Part shown: piece after piece, positions 34,249 through 43,367 of the stretch
Layout: every line of letters begins with the position of its first letter
Numbering within the stretch: position 1 is the stretch's first letter
Origin: Pseudoalteromonas phenolica
GTDB taxonomy: Bacteria; Pseudomonadota; Gammaproteobacteria; Enterobacterales; Alteromonadaceae
Length of the DNA: 57,265 bases
Direction: 5' to 3'
NCBI RefSeq assembly: GCF_005876835.1
Contig: NZ_PPSW01000028.1
Span: 1-57,265 of the forward strand
Notes under the pieces: generated by a model
Databases searched by the model: none
Seen by the model: the letters and a program-made list of their open reading frames with translations, nothing else
What the model was told of the DNA's origin: nothing
Translations under genes and position numbers: made by a program

Positions 34249-35973
34249 TTAAAAAGGGAAAACCAGCGGTATTAAGGTCAACACCGTGATTGAATAAATA
34301 ATTGAAAGCGGTAAGCCGACCGTAACATAGTCTTTAATACGGTAGTTACCTGCACTGTACACCATGAGGTTGGTTTGATAGCCAAATGGTGAAATAAAGC
34401 TCGCCGATGCGCCAAATGCCACTGCCATCACAAAAGGTAATGGGCTCACATCAAAACCAATGGCGAGTGCAAAGGCTACAGGGAAAGACAGCGCTGCCGC
34501 AGCGTTATTAGTAATGAGCTCAGTGAAAATCACGGTCATTACAAAAATAGCGATAAAAGCGCCATAAGGACCGAAGTCGCCAAGTAGATAAAAAAGCGCA
34601 TCTGAAATTTGCGTGGCAAGCCCGGTGCCTATCATGAGTTTGGCCAAACCAATAGCGCTTCCGACAATGGCAAGTAGTTCAATCGGGAAGCGGCGCTTTA
34701 GCTCTGTCACTTTTACTGCGCCCATTGCAAATAGCGCGATTAAAAATACCAGCAACCCTTTAACCAGTGGTACCACATCAAAAATGCTTAACCCGATAAC
34801 GGCCACAAAACCCGCTAATACCAAATTCGACTTTTTCGACTTAAGATGGGTCTGTAAATCAAGACCCGAAATATAAACGAATTCACGCTTCAAGTTAGGT
34901 AATTGATAAAACTCAGAGCCCGGTGCTAAAATAAGAGAATCACCTGCTTGTAAGCGCACTTGTCCTAAACCACCTTGCAGTCGGTCATGACCACGGCGGA
35001 TAGCAATAACGGCAGCGTGCACTTGTTCACGAAAACGCACTTCTTTGACAGTTTTACCAACAAAGCGAGATGATTGGCTGATCACCACCTCGACTAAATG
35101 CTCAACGTCTTTTTCATGCTTGTCATGGACGATTTTCAAACCATCAAAGCGTTGTAGTAAAGGCACTGATTTGATGTCGCCAACAAACAGTAATATGTCG
35201 CCTTGTTGAATAACTTGCTGAGGCGTCACGGCGCAAATACGGCGGTCACCATGAATGATTTCAGCTAAGAATAAATCTTTTAAATCACGCAGACCGTTTT
35301 CTTCTACGGTGCGGCCAATCAGTTTTGAACCCGCTTCGACTTTGCCTTCAAGGTAAAAAGGCACCACTTCTTGGTCTTGTTTACCGTGATCAGGTAAATA
35401 CTTCAGTAGCACGATAATGGTGATCAGGCCGACACTGAGTGCGCCTAAGCCCACTAAAGTAAAATCAAAAAAGCCCAGTGGTTGCATGCCTGCTTCGACG
35501 GCAAAACCATTGACGATTAAATTCGTTGAGGTACCGATAAGGGTTAAAGTCCCCCCTAAAATGGCGGTATAAGACAGCGGTAATAATAATTTGGAAGGCG
35601 AGTGGGTTGGGCTGTCTTTTATCGCTGAAATTAACGACGCCACCACTGCGGTATTATTAGTAAAAGACGATAAAAACGCAGTGGATAAGCCAAGCTTCAT
35701 CACTGATTTAGAAAGAGTGCCTTTTGCTAACGATTGTGCAAGACCTTGCACTAGGGTTGTTTTCTCGATGGCAATCGACACCAAGATCAACAGAATAAGG
35801 GTGATAAGAGACGGGTTAGCATAGTTGGCTAACATCTCTTCTAACTCAATGAGACCCGTTAAATAGCCGGTGCCAATGGCACCGACAAATAACCAAGCTG
35901 GATTGAGGCGAGTGCCAAAGAGGCAACCCACCAATGTCAGCATAATGCCTGTTAATATGATCTGTTCGTACAT
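34249..35973 (-). CDS. SLC13/DASS-type permease with two TrkA-C domains, probable sulfate transporter
   Basis: A 574-residue membrane protein. Membrane helices occupy ~1-195, two TrkA-C (RCK-C) regulatory domains lie at ~205-290 and ~290-375 (EAGSKLIGRTVEENGLRDLK; SSRFVGKTVKEVRFREQVH), and further helices run ~385-574. The family signature SFTNNTAVVAS and a second half SASFISPFGYQTNLMVY are intact. Its place in the cys operon suggests sulfate uptake, replacing CysTWA. The family also carries dicarboxylates and other anions, so the substrate rests on context. A 158-bp gap with a repeat-like element separates it from cysN, while it is 12 bp from cysC. Confidence 0.85.
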   Translation of the reverse strand: MYEQIILTGIMLTLVGCLFGTRLNPAWLFVGAIGTGYLTGLIELEEMLANYANPSLITLILLILVSIAIEKTTLVQGLAQSLAKGTLSKSVMKLGLSTAFLSSFTNNTAVVASLISAIKDSPTHSPSKLLLPLSYTAILGGTLTLIGTSTNLIVNGFAVEAGMQPLGFFDFTLVGLGALSVGLITIIVLLKYLPDHGKQDQEVVPFYLEGKVEAGSKLIGRTVEENGLRDLKDLFLAEIIHGDRRICAVTPQQVIQQGDILLFVGDIKSVPLLQRFDGLKIVHDKHEKDVEHLVEVVISQSSRFVGKTVKEVRFREQVHAAVIAIRRGHDRLQGGLGQVRLQAGDSLILAPGSEFYQLPNLKREFVYISGLDLQTHLKSKKSNLVLAGFVAVIGLSIFDVVPLVKGLLVFLIALFAMGAVKVTELKRRFPIELLAIVGSAIGLAKLMIGTGLATQISDALFYLLGDFGPYGAFIAIFVMTVIFTELITNNAAAALSFPVAFALAIGFDVSPLPFVMAVAFGASASFISPFGYQTNLMVYSAGNYRIKDYVTVGLPLSIIYSITVLTLIPLVFPF

Positions 35974-35994
35974 TATTTAAAATTCCACATAACA

Positions 35995-36092
35995 GGCAAT
36001 TACCCGTTGTCCTTCACAATGCACGGTTGTTGGCTTCGCGCATTCGCCAAATCACATAGGCGAACTATGCTCATTGGTCTCATTTGCTTGCC
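35995..36092. repeat. 98-bp repeat-like element between cysN and the permease gene
   Basis: The ends are GGCAATTACCC and TTGCTTGCC, sharing a five-base inverted match, and the middle has a stem TTCGCC-N10-GGCGAA (36043-36064). It interrupts an operon whose other junctions are about 1-12 bp, apart from the 38-bp cysG-cysD gap. The sequence resembles an intergenic repeat I recall from Pseudoalteromonas; this is memory, not a search. No gene. Confidence 0.45.
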
Positions 36093-36131
36093 GCCTACGT
36101 GCATCATGAATTTCATAAGGTAATAAACAGC

Positions 36132-37547
36132 TTATTTAAGCTTGGTAATATCAAGCGCTTGCCAGTGCGGGAAGTGCTTGCGAACTAGGGCATTAAACTC
36201 AACTTCAAAGTCGCTAAACTGTGAGTGTTGCGTTGCTTGCTCTGAAAGAAGCGCCTCAATCATACCTGCACCAATTGTCAGGTTTGATAGACGGTCGATC
36301 AGAATGAATGCGCCAGTTTCGTGGTTGTTGCGATATACATCAGCCAGAATGCTTTCAGTTAGCTCTAACGTCACAATCGCAATTTCGTTTAGCTGAAGGC
36401 TGTCAGCTTGACCTTGCTCTAAGGTGTTTACATCAATGGTATGGTCAATCTTCTTCACGATAGCAGCAGTGTTTTTGCTGCCTAGCTTGAAGTTATAACT
36501 CTTACCTAGCACTAATGGCTCTTCGTGCATCCATACAAGTTTTGCTTGTACTTGGTTTGTTACAGCAGCTGTTGAGTCAACAGGCACGATCACATCACCA
36601 CGGCTTACATCAACTTCATCGTTTAATGTAATGGTAAATGCTTGACCTGTTTGCGCTTGCTCTAAGTTACCGTCAAAGGTCACTAGCTCTTTGATGCTAG
36701 ATTGCTTGCCAGATGGTAATACCTTAACCGCTTGACCAACCGTTAGTGAGCCCGATGTTAACGTGCCCTGGAAGCCACGGAAATCAAGGTTAGGACGCAC
36801 CACATACTGGACAGGGAAGCGTGCTTCAAAGTCTGTGTTTGCTTGTGCTGCTGGAGAATCTTCAAGTAGCTCAAGCAGAGGCTTATCTGTGTAATAAGGT
36901 GTGTGCTCAGAACGCGTTACGACGTTGTCGCCTTTAAGCGCTGACATAGGCACAAACTTGATGTCAGATACATTTAACTGCTCAGCAAATTTCAAGTAGT
37001 CAGCTTTGATTTTTTCAAATACAGCTTCGTCAAAGTCCACGATGTCCATCTTGTTGATGGCAACAACGAACTGCTTGATACCTAATGAATCACAGATAAA
37101 GCTATGACGCTTAGTTTGAATTTGCACACCGTAGCGCGCATCAACTAAGATGATAGCCAAGTCACTCGTAGACGCACCCGTTACCATGTTACGTGTGTAT
37201 TGCTCGTGTCCTGGAGTGTCAGCAATGATGAACTTACGCTTCGCCGTCGAGAAATAACGGTACGCAACATCAATGGTAATACCTTGCTCACGCTCAGCTT
37301 GTAGACCGTCAACAAGCAGTGCTAAGTCTAGCTCTTCACCTGCGTTACCCACTTTTTCGTTGTCTTTATGAAGTGCAGCTAGCTGATCTTCATAAATTTG
37401 GTGGCTGTCGTGTAATAGACGACCGATAAGCGTTGATTTACCGTCATCTACGCTACCACAAGTCATCATGCGTAAAAGGCTTTTGTCTTGTTGGCGCGCT
37501 AGATAAGCGTCAATACCTAATTCTCTTACTTCATTTGCCGTAGACAT
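36132..37547 (-). CDS. cysN: sulfate adenylyltransferase subunit 1 (GTPase)
   Basis: A 471-residue EF-Tu-like GTPase that drives CysD to make adenylyl sulfate. The G-domain motifs are G1 CGSVDDGKSTLIGRL (~31-45), G3 DTPGHEQYTRNM and G4 AINKMDIVDF. The beta domains continue to the C-terminus. It lacks a fused CysC kinase domain; CysC is a separate gene here. Its ATG overlaps the cysD stop by one base (TAATG), so the two are translationally coupled. Length matches the enterobacterial protein (475). Confidence 0.96.
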   Translation of the reverse strand: MSTANEVRELGIDAYLARQQDKSLLRMMTCGSVDDGKSTLIGRLLHDSHQIYEDQLAALHKDNEKVGNAGEELDLALLVDGLQAEREQGITIDVAYRYFSTAKRKFIIADTPGHEQYTRNMVTGASTSDLAIILVDARYGVQIQTKRHSFICDSLGIKQFVVAINKMDIVDFDEAVFEKIKADYLKFAEQLNVSDIKFVPMSALKGDNVVTRSEHTPYYTDKPLLELLEDSPAAQANTDFEARFPVQYVVRPNLDFRGFQGTLTSGSLTVGQAVKVLPSGKQSSIKELVTFDGNLEQAQTGQAFTITLNDEVDVSRGDVIVPVDSTAAVTNQVQAKLVWMHEEPLVLGKSYNFKLGSKNTAAIVKKIDHTIDVNTLEQGQADSLQLNEIAIVTLELTESILADVYRNNHETGAFILIDRLSNLTIGAGMIEALLSEQATQHSQFSDFEVEFNALVRKHFPHWQALDITKLK

Positions 37548-38446
37548 TAGAAATACCCCTCACGTTTTTTCTTCTCCATCGAACCTGATGAATCATGGTC
37601 AATTACTCGGCCTTCACGCTCAGAAGAGGTAGAAAGCAACATTTCTTCGATGATGCCAGTCAGAGTGTTTGCTTCTGACTCAACCGCACCAGTTAGTGGG
37701 TAACAGCCTAACGTACGGAAACGCACTGATTTCATCTCAGGCACTTCGCCTTCGTTTAATGGCATACGCTCATCGTCAACCATGATTAACGTACCGTCGC
37801 GCTCAACAACAGGGCGCTTTTCAGAAAGGTACAATGGCACGATTTCGATATTTTCTTGATAGATGTATTGCCAAATGTCTAGCTCAGTCCAGTTAGATAG
37901 AGGGAATACACGGATTGATTCGCCTGGGTTAACCTGACCGTTGTAGGTGTTCCAAAGCTCAGGACGTTGGTTTTTAGGGTCCCAACGGTGGTGCTTATCA
38001 CGGAATGAGTACACACGCTCTTTTGCACGTGACTTTTCTTCGTCACGACGCGCACCACCAAAAGCAGCATCAAAGCCGTATTTGTCTAGTGCTTGTTTTA
38101 AGCCTTGTGTTTTCATCACGTCAGTGTGCTTAGCTGAACCGTGCGTAAACGGACCCACGCCCATGGCAATACCTTCTGGGTTTTTGTGGACGATTAAGTC
38201 AAAGTTATATTCTTTTGCTAAGCGGTCACGGAATTCGATCATCTCGCGGAATTTCCAATCTGTGTCTACGTGTAGTAGAGGGAAAGGAATTTTCGCTGGG
38301 AAGAATGCTTTACGCGCCAAGTGTAGAAGTACCGATGAGTCTTTACCGATAGAGTAAAGCATCACTGGGTTTTCAAACTCGGCTGCGACTTCGCGAATAA
38401 TCTTTATACTTTCAGCTTCTAATTGCTGAAGGTGTGTTAAAGCCAT
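37547..38446 (-). CDS. cysD: sulfate adenylyltransferase subunit 2
   Basis: A 299-residue PP-loop enzyme that adenylates sulfate with CysN. The PP-loop is [18 protein letters not shown] (~31-48), followed by [30 protein letters not shown] and [11 protein letters not shown]. The C-terminus ends in the conserved [20 protein letters not shown] block. It follows cysG by 36 bp and overlaps cysN by one base. Length is typical (302 in E. coli). Confidence 0.97.
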   Translation of the reverse strand: MALTHLQQLEAESIKIIREVAAEFENPVMLYSIGKDSSVLLHLARKAFFPAKIPFPLLHVDTDWKFREMIEFRDRLAKEYNFDLIVHKNPEGIAMGVGPFTHGSAKHTDVMKTQGLKQALDKYGFDAAFGGARRDEEKSRAKERVYSFRDKHHRWDPKNQRPELWNTYNGQVNPGESIRVFPLSNWTELDIWQYIYQENIEIVPLYLSEKRPVVERDGTLIMVDDERMPLNEGEVPEMKSVRFRTLGCYPLTGAVESEANTLTGIIEEMLLSTSSEREGRVIDHDSSGSMEKKKREGYF

Positions 38447-38482
38447 TGTCGTCGTCCTACTTAAAAATTAAAAATAAAATCG

Positions 38483-39907
38483 TTACGCCACATCGGTCAG
38501 TGGCTGAGCAAAACTGCTGATCTGTGCACTTTGCCCAAACCAAGCTAACTCTTCATGTAAAGCAGCTACTTCTCCGATGATCAGTAGTGCTGGTGAGACA
38601 ATCTCATGTGCCTCAATTTGTTCGGCCAATTGACCTAATTCGGTTCTAACCACGCGTTGATTCTTACGGGTACCATTTTCAACGATTGCAACTGGGGTGC
38701 TAGCACTACGGCCATGTTCTAGTAACTTAGCCTGAATATGCGGTGACTTGATCACACCCATGTAAATTGCCACTGTTTGATTAGGCTTAGCAAGCCCTTG
38801 CCAATCTAATTCTTGACCATCTTTTTTACAGTGACCCGTCACAAACTGGATTGCTTGTGCATGATCTCTGTGCGTTAAAGGAATACCGGCATAGGCGCTA
38901 CACCCAGCTGCTGCAGTAATACCCGGAACAATTTGATAACGTACATCATGGGCTTTCAGTACTTGTACTTCTTCACCACCACGGCCGTAAATAAACGGAT
39001 CGCCACCTTTGATTCGGCAGACTTTTTTGCCTTGTTTCGCAAGGTCGACCAACATCTGATTGGTGTCTTCTTGCTTAACACTGTGGTAGTTAAGGCGTTT
39101 ACCGACACAAATTAAATCTGCATCGCGGCGTACTAAATCCATAATCTCATCAGAAACGAGGTAGTCATACACCACAACATCGGCTTGTTGCATAAGCTGT
39201 AACGCTTTAAGTGTTAGTAGCTCAGGATCACCGGGACCTGCACCAATCACATATACTTCGCCTTCTGGCTCAGCTTTGGCGTCGAGCATTTCGTGTAGTT
39301 GTTCGGTCGCAGCTTCGTTATCGCCTACTTGTACTTTACTTACCACACTTGAATCGAACACGCTTTCCCAAAATTGGCGGCGATCGGCAAAATGCTTAAA
39401 GCGTGCCTTTACCTTATCTCTGAAACTGCCTACTAGGGTAGCTAATGGACCAATATGTTGTGGAATAAGGGTTTCTAACTTCTCTCGTAAACGTCGAGCT
39501 AAAACCGGCGCAGTGCCTGCGCTTGAAATTGCAATGGTAATTGGATCACGGTCAACAATAGACGGGAAAATAAACGAGCACTTAGGCTGGTCGTCTACCA
39601 CGTTGACGAAAATATTATGCTGGTTTGCCAATTCAAATACGGTGTTATTAACAGACTCAACATCAGTAGCAGCAATAACAAGCATTTTGCCTGCAAGGTG
39701 AGACTCATTAAAATAGTCTTTAATTAACGTAACTTCGCCATCTTGCTCGGCATCGAGTAACTCTTGGCAGAACTCAGGGGCCACAATCGTTACATCCGCA
39801 CGTGCTTTTAAAAATGCACGCGCCTTACGAAGTGCAACATCACCGCCGCCGACAATCAGCACCGGTTTGTTATCAAGTTTGGTAAAGATTGGTAAGTACT
39901 GCACCAT
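38483..39907 (-). CDS. cysG: siroheme synthase (precorrin-2 dehydrogenase/ferrochelatase and uroporphyrinogen methyltransferase)
   Basis: A 474-residue trifunctional enzyme. The N-terminal SirC part (~1-210) has the NAD Rossmann motif VLIVGGGDVALRKARAFL. The C-terminal SUMT part (~215-460) has YVIGAGPGDPELLTLKALQL, GGDPFIYGRGGEE, VPGITAAAGCSAYAGIPLTHR and VAIYMGVI. Siroheme is the cofactor of sulfite reductase, which explains its place at the head of the cys operon. The start is the ATG at 39907 with AAGGGGCA before it; a start seven codons upstream is in frame but unsupported. Slightly longer than E. coli CysG (457). Confidence 0.95.
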   Translation of the reverse strand: MVQYLPIFTKLDNKPVLIVGGGDVALRKARAFLKARADVTIVAPEFCQELLDAEQDGEVTLIKDYFNESHLAGKMLVIAATDVESVNNTVFELANQHNIFVNVVDDQPKCSFIFPSIVDRDPITIAISSAGTAPVLARRLREKLETLIPQHIGPLATLVGSFRDKVKARFKHFADRRQFWESVFDSSVVSKVQVGDNEAATEQLHEMLDAKAEPEGEVYVIGAGPGDPELLTLKALQLMQQADVVVYDYLVSDEIMDLVRRDADLICVGKRLNYHSVKQEDTNQMLVDLAKQGKKVCRIKGGDPFIYGRGGEEVQVLKAHDVRYQIVPGITAAAGCSAYAGIPLTHRDHAQAIQFVTGHCKKDGQELDWQGLAKPNQTVAIYMGVIKSPHIQAKLLEHGRSASTPVAIVENGTRKNQRVVRTELGQLAEQIEAHEIVSPALLIIGEVAALHEELAWFGQSAQISSFAQPLTDVA

Positions 39908-40242
39908 TTGCCCCTTAATTATATTCACATTCTGCTATTTTTATCGTGCAGAACATTACAGAGCAGCAGAATATAGCGGCTTTGAAACAGGAAAAAATAA
40001 TTAAAACCTAATCTATATAACTAAAAGTTATAGAAGGGGGTTTGATTTGGTTTAAGGCTTTATTTACAAGCCCTTGAGCTAAGTTTTAGCTGTCTAATTA
40101 AGCTTATTATGTTTGGTTATGAGATATGCTAAACAGGTAAATTTGATTTTGAGCAGAGTCTTAAACGGACAAATGCCCTAGGATTGAGGCAATACATTCA
40201 CTTAACTATGGTGAATGACTTACACATACACGGGAAACTACC
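39908..40242. promoter_or_regulatory. divergent intergenic region of cysG and deoC, with an inverted repeat
   Basis: This 335-bp AT-rich stretch has no gene. Close to deoC lies a perfect inverted repeat CATTCAC-N9-GTGAATG (40195-40217), a plausible operator 25 bp before the deoC start codon. No confident promoter hexamers or CysB site were recognised. Confidence 0.4.
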
Positions 40243-40986
40243 ATGACAATACAACAAGATGCAGCACAAGCATTGTCCCTAATGGACCTCACATCTTTAA
40301 ATGAAAACGACACTGAGCAATCAATATTGGCATTGCTAGATAGTGTGCGCCCTGAAATTGGTCTGCCAGCTGCCATTTGCGTCTACTCACAATTTGTTGG
40401 TTTAGTAAAAAAAGAGCTGGCAAGAAGAAACTGGCAGTCAGTTAAAGTTGCAACAGTCACAAACTTTTATGATGGGGAGCAGTCATTAGACTCGGTACTT
40501 AATGAAACAAAACAAGCTTTATTAGACGGGGCTGACGAAATTGATTTAGTGATCCCATATAAAGAAGTGATACAGGGCGAGCTAGAGAATACCAAACTGT
40601 ATGTTCATAAGAGCAAGCTGTTATGCACAGAATATGATGCTTGTCTCAAAGTAATCATAGAAAGTGGTGAGCTAAAAGCGCCTGAGCTTATTTGTAAAGT
40701 AAGTAGCTTAGCGATTGAAGCGGGTGCAGACTTTATTAAAACCAGCACCGGAAAAGTGCCTGTTAATGCCACTTTAGAAGCAACTGAAATTATGCTTGAT
40801 GCAATTAATTCATCAGGCCGAGAAGTGGGCTTTAAAGCGGCGGGTGGAGTAAGAATAGTGGAAGATGCGAGTGCTTACTTACGACTTGCTGAACAAAAAC
40901 TAGAATGCAGTAGTTTGACGCCAGCGCAATTCAGGTTCGGTGCATCAGGCTTATTAAAAGATATTCATAACACCTTAGATGCATAG
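40243..40986 (+). CDS. deoC: deoxyribose-phosphate aldolase
   Basis: A 247-residue class I aldolase that splits deoxyribose-5-phosphate into acetaldehyde and glyceraldehyde-3-phosphate in nucleoside breakdown. The Schiff-base lysine lies in DFIKTSTGK (~165-173), with the second lysine in GFKAAGGVR (~200) and the aspartate in EIDLVIPYK. The protein matches the E. coli type (259). The start codon is weakly served by GGGA. It is not in a deoCABD cluster here; an uncharacterised gene overlaps its 3' end by eight bases. Confidence 0.95.
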   Translation: MTIQQDAAQALSLMDLTSLNENDTEQSILALLDSVRPEIGLPAAICVYSQFVGLVKKELARRNWQSVKVATVTNFYDGEQSLDSVLNETKQALLDGADEIDLVIPYKEVIQGELENTKLYVHKSKLLCTEYDACLKVIIESGELKAPELICKVSSLAIEAGADFIKTSTGKVPVNATLEATEIMLDAINSSGREVGFKAAGGVRIVEDASAYLRLAEQKLECSSLTPAQFRFGASGLLKDIHNTLDA

Positions 40987-41479
40987 ATACAGCGAGCAAG
41001 AAAAAATAGAACTTGAGCATCAAGCTGCCAAGTTATTTTTAAAATGTTACGAAAAGGCGTATGGCACCCCTATGCGCCATATCTGGCATAATGAACCACG
41101 AAAACCCGATGTCAGCTGTTACCAAGGTGATCAGAAACTCGACATTGAAGTGGCGCATTTGTATGCCAGTGAAACCGAAGCTATGGCTGTACTTGGCAGA
41201 CCGCTATCGTTATCGATGCAACGAGAATTGGCTGTGATGTCTCAGGCATCGTCTGAACAGCAGCTCAAAGTGGCATTAGGACGGTTATTGAATCAAAAAG
41301 CCAAGAAAAGCTATCAATCAGAGCGGACATGGTTGTTGATCCGTAACGCCAGTCCGATTTGGCATTACGATGATTTTAAAAACGTGCAGGCACAATTAAG
41401 CTTTCCAGATACCCACCCATTTGAGCAAATCTGGTTATTGTGTGATTTTCATCATGGTGACTTGTTACAGCTGGCATAA
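40979..41479 (+). CDS. uncharacterised protein with a possible PD-(D/E)XK nuclease-like core
   Basis: A 166-residue cytoplasmic protein that I do not recognise. The pattern EPRKPDVSCYQGDQKLDIEV (residues ~39-58) resembles the PD...(D/E)xE/K core of restriction-like nucleases: P-D, a beta-hairpin-length gap, then D-I-E-V-A where a lysine is common. Flanking helices (EQEKIELEHQAAKLFLKCYE and a later QLKVALGRLLNQKAKK) fit that fold. The family call is a guess from pattern. The ATG lies inside the end of deoC (8-bp overlap), so it is translationally coupled to it, but a nuclease role next to nucleoside catabolism is speculative. Confidence 0.7.
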   Translation: MHRYSEQEKIELEHQAAKLFLKCYEKAYGTPMRHIWHNEPRKPDVSCYQGDQKLDIEVAHLYASETEAMAVLGRPLSLSMQRELAVMSQASSEQQLKVALGRLLNQKAKKSYQSERTWLLIRNASPIWHYDDFKNVQAQLSFPDTHPFEQIWLLCDFHHGDLLQLA

Positions 41480-41578
41480 TCGTTAAAATGCGCGAATGTT
41501 TTTGTTTGATTTATAACCATTGCTGGCGTGAGAATAGCGTAAGATTTGACAAAATTAAAATTTGCGCATCTTTTACTC

Positions 41579-41606
41579 TTGTTTTCGCTTTGTTCGTCAG
41601 TATAAT
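41579..41606 (+). promoter_or_regulatory. tRNA-Trp promoter
   Basis: A perfect TATAAT -10 at 41601-41606 lies 16 bp after TTGTTT at 41579. The start would fall near 41613, nine bases before the tRNA. The discriminator GGGC is GC-rich, as in stringently controlled stable-RNA promoters. Confidence 0.65.
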
Positions 41607-41621
41607 GGGCATCCACTTTGC

Positions 41622-41698
41622 AGGGGCGTAGTTCCAATTGGTAGAACAGCGGTCTCCAAAACCGATGGTTGCGGGTTCGAGTCCTGCCGCCCCTGCCA
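41622..41698 (+). tRNA. tRNA-Trp (anticodon CCA)
   Basis: A 77-nt tRNA including the encoded CCA. The acceptor stem is AGGGGCG/CGCCCCT, the D-stem GTTC/GAAC, the anticodon loop CTCCAAA giving CCA, and the T-arm GCGGG-TTCGAGT-CCTGC. The outer anticodon pair is a mismatch (G-A). It lies upstream of secE, its usual place in gammaproteobacteria. A separate promoter lies just upstream. Confidence 0.97.
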
Positions 41699-41830
41699 AT
41701 TCATACAGCTAGTCTAAACCTAAAATAATGTGGCCGTTCGATGAACCTCTCGCTTATTTGTAGATTTGGATTAATGGATTTACCCTGCCATATGCAGGGT
41801 CGTTGTGTCTGTATTTAAGGTAAATTTTTT

Positions 41831-42208
41831 ATGAGCACGAATGTAGAAACTCCGTCAAACTCGATGGATACGGTTAAGTGGCTAGTATCAATTGCATTGC
41901 TATTAGGTGCAGTGGTAGGTAATTACATGTACGCTGACCTATCTGTGTTAGTGCGTGCGGTAGGTGTTGTTGTTGCAGTGGCGGCCGCTTTAGGTCTACT
42001 AGCAACTACTGAAAAAGGTCGTACTTTTATTGCTTTTGCAAAAGAGGCTAGAATTGAAGTACGCAAGGTTGTTTGGCCAACGCGTCAAGAAACAACGCAT
42101 ACAACTTTTATCGTAATGCTAGCAACAGTGGTAATGGCGTTAATCCTTTGGGGTTTAGACGGCATTTTATTCCGTATTGTTGGCTTTTTAACTGGATTGG
42201 AGATCTGA
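41831..42208 (+). CDS. secE: preprotein translocase subunit SecE
   Basis: A 125-residue subunit of the SecYEG channel. Three membrane helices are present (two at ~17-58 and one near 95-115), as in the enterobacterial long form, with the conserved cytoplasmic amphipathic segment [21 protein letters not shown] before the last. It lies four bases before nusG in one operon, downstream of tRNA-Trp. A hairpin (ACCCTGC/GCAGGGT, 41782-41800) lies in the leader. Confidence 0.96.
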   Translation: MSTNVETPSNSMDTVKWLVSIALLLGAVVGNYMYADLSVLVRAVGVVVAVAAALGLLATTEKGRTFIAFAKEARIEVRKVVWPTRQETTHTTFIVMLATVVMALILWGLDGILFRIVGFLTGLEI

Positions 42209-42212
42209 TCCC

Positions 42213-42770
42213 ATGTCGGATGAGAACAAAGAAAAGAAATTACGCTGGTACGTAATTCAAGCGTTTTCGGGTTTCGAAAAGCGCGTTGCTCAAACAATTA
42301 TTGAGCACATTAAGATCGAAGGCTTAGAAGATAGCTTTGGTGAAGTACTAGTCCCTACTGAAGAAGTAGTTGAAATGCGTGCTGGTCAAAAGCGCAAATC
42401 TGAGCGTAAGTTCTTCCCAGGTTATGTTCTAGTTGAAATGGACATGAACGATGCGAGCTGGCACTTAGTAAACAGCACGCCACGTGTAATGGGTTTCATT
42501 GGTGGTACGTCTGATCGTCCAGCACCAATCAGCAAGAAAGAAGCTGACCGTATTCTTAACCGTATTCAAGAAAATGCTGAAGCGCCTAAGCCTGCAACAT
42601 TGTTTGAAGTGGGTGAAGTGGTACGTGTAAACGATGGTCCATTCGCAGACTTCAGTGGTGTAGTTGAAGAGGTTGATTATGAGAAGAGCCGCCTAAAAGT
42701 GTCTGTTCTTATCTTCGGTCGTTCTACGCCAGTTGACCTTGAATTTGGTCAGGTAGAAAAAGACAAATAA
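42213..42770 (+). CDS. nusG: transcription antitermination factor NusG
   Basis: A 185-residue factor with an N-terminal NGN domain ([30 protein letters not shown]) that binds RNA polymerase and a C-terminal KOW domain ([20 protein letters not shown]) that binds Rho or S10. The start is the ATG four bases after secE. Length is the usual 181-186. The gene is followed by a terminator that separates secE-nusG from the ribosomal protein operon. Confidence 0.97.
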   Translation: MSDENKEKKLRWYVIQAFSGFEKRVAQTIIEHIKIEGLEDSFGEVLVPTEEVVEMRAGQKRKSERKFFPGYVLVEMDMNDASWHLVNSTPRVMGFIGGTSDRPAPISKKEADRILNRIQENAEAPKPATLFEVGEVVRVNDGPFADFSGVVEEVDYEKSRLKVSVLIFGRSTPVDLEFGQVEKDK

Positions 42771-42790
42771 TTTCTTTTCGAAGAGATTGA

Positions 42791-42827
42791 AAAAGGCCGC
42801 TGGTTAATCTATAATCAGCGGCCTTTT
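42791..42827 (+). terminator. terminator after nusG
   Basis: AAAAGGCCGCTG/CAGCGGCCTTTT with a loop of about 13 nt, followed by GTTATC. A small additional hairpin (TTGTTAT/ATAACAA) follows directly. Confidence 0.8.
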
Positions 42828-42932
42828 GTTATCTGGTATAACAAAAGCACAGATTTTTTTAATTTGGGAAGCCGCTTGAGTACACGTCCTCGCGCGCACA
42901 AGGCAAAGACCCAACTAACGAGGTTATTTAAA

Positions 42933-43361
42933 ATGGCAAAGAAAGTTGAAGCTCTAATCAAGCTACAAGTTGCTGCTGGTATGGCTAATCCTAGTCCTCC
43001 AGTAGGTCCTGCACTAGGTCAACACGGTGTAAACATCATGGAATTCTGTAAAGCGTTCAACGCACGTACAGAGTCTATCGAGAAAGGCGCTCCGGTTCCT
43101 GTAATCATCTCTGTTTACAACGACCGTTCATTCACTTTCGACATGAAAACTCCACCTGCTTCTTACCTTCTTAAGAAAGCAGCTGGCATCAAGTCTGGTT
43201 CTGGCCGTCCTAACACAGAAAAAGTGGGTACAGTAACACGTGCTCAACTAGAAGAGATCGTTGAGACTAAACGTCCTGATCTTACTGCTGCTGATATGGA
43301 TGCAGCTGTACGCACGATTGCAGGTTCTGCACGTGCAATGGGCTTGAATGTAGAAGGGTAA
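42933..43361 (+). CDS. rplK: 50S ribosomal protein L11
   Basis: A 142-residue L11 ([40 protein letters not shown]; the C-terminal RNA-binding domain with [15 protein letters not shown] and [14 protein letters not shown]). The start is the ATG at 42933; the frame opens further upstream but that part is the leader. In E. coli the leader binds L1, which represses rplKA, and the 42864-42932 stretch is likely to do so here. rplA follows six bases after its stop. Confidence 0.97.
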   Translation: MAKKVEALIKLQVAAGMANPSPPVGPALGQHGVNIMEFCKAFNARTESIEKGAPVPVIISVYNDRSFTFDMKTPPASYLLKKAAGIKSGSGRPNTEKVGTVTRAQLEEIVETKRPDLTAADMDAAVRTIAGSARAMGLNVEG

Positions 43362-43367
43362 TTGAGA

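Noticed and set aside
41511..41699. Minus-strand open frame across tRNA-Trp
   Set aside because: The frame covers the tRNA in antisense; the reading MAGAAGLEPATIGFGDR is a known artefact of antisense tRNA regions.
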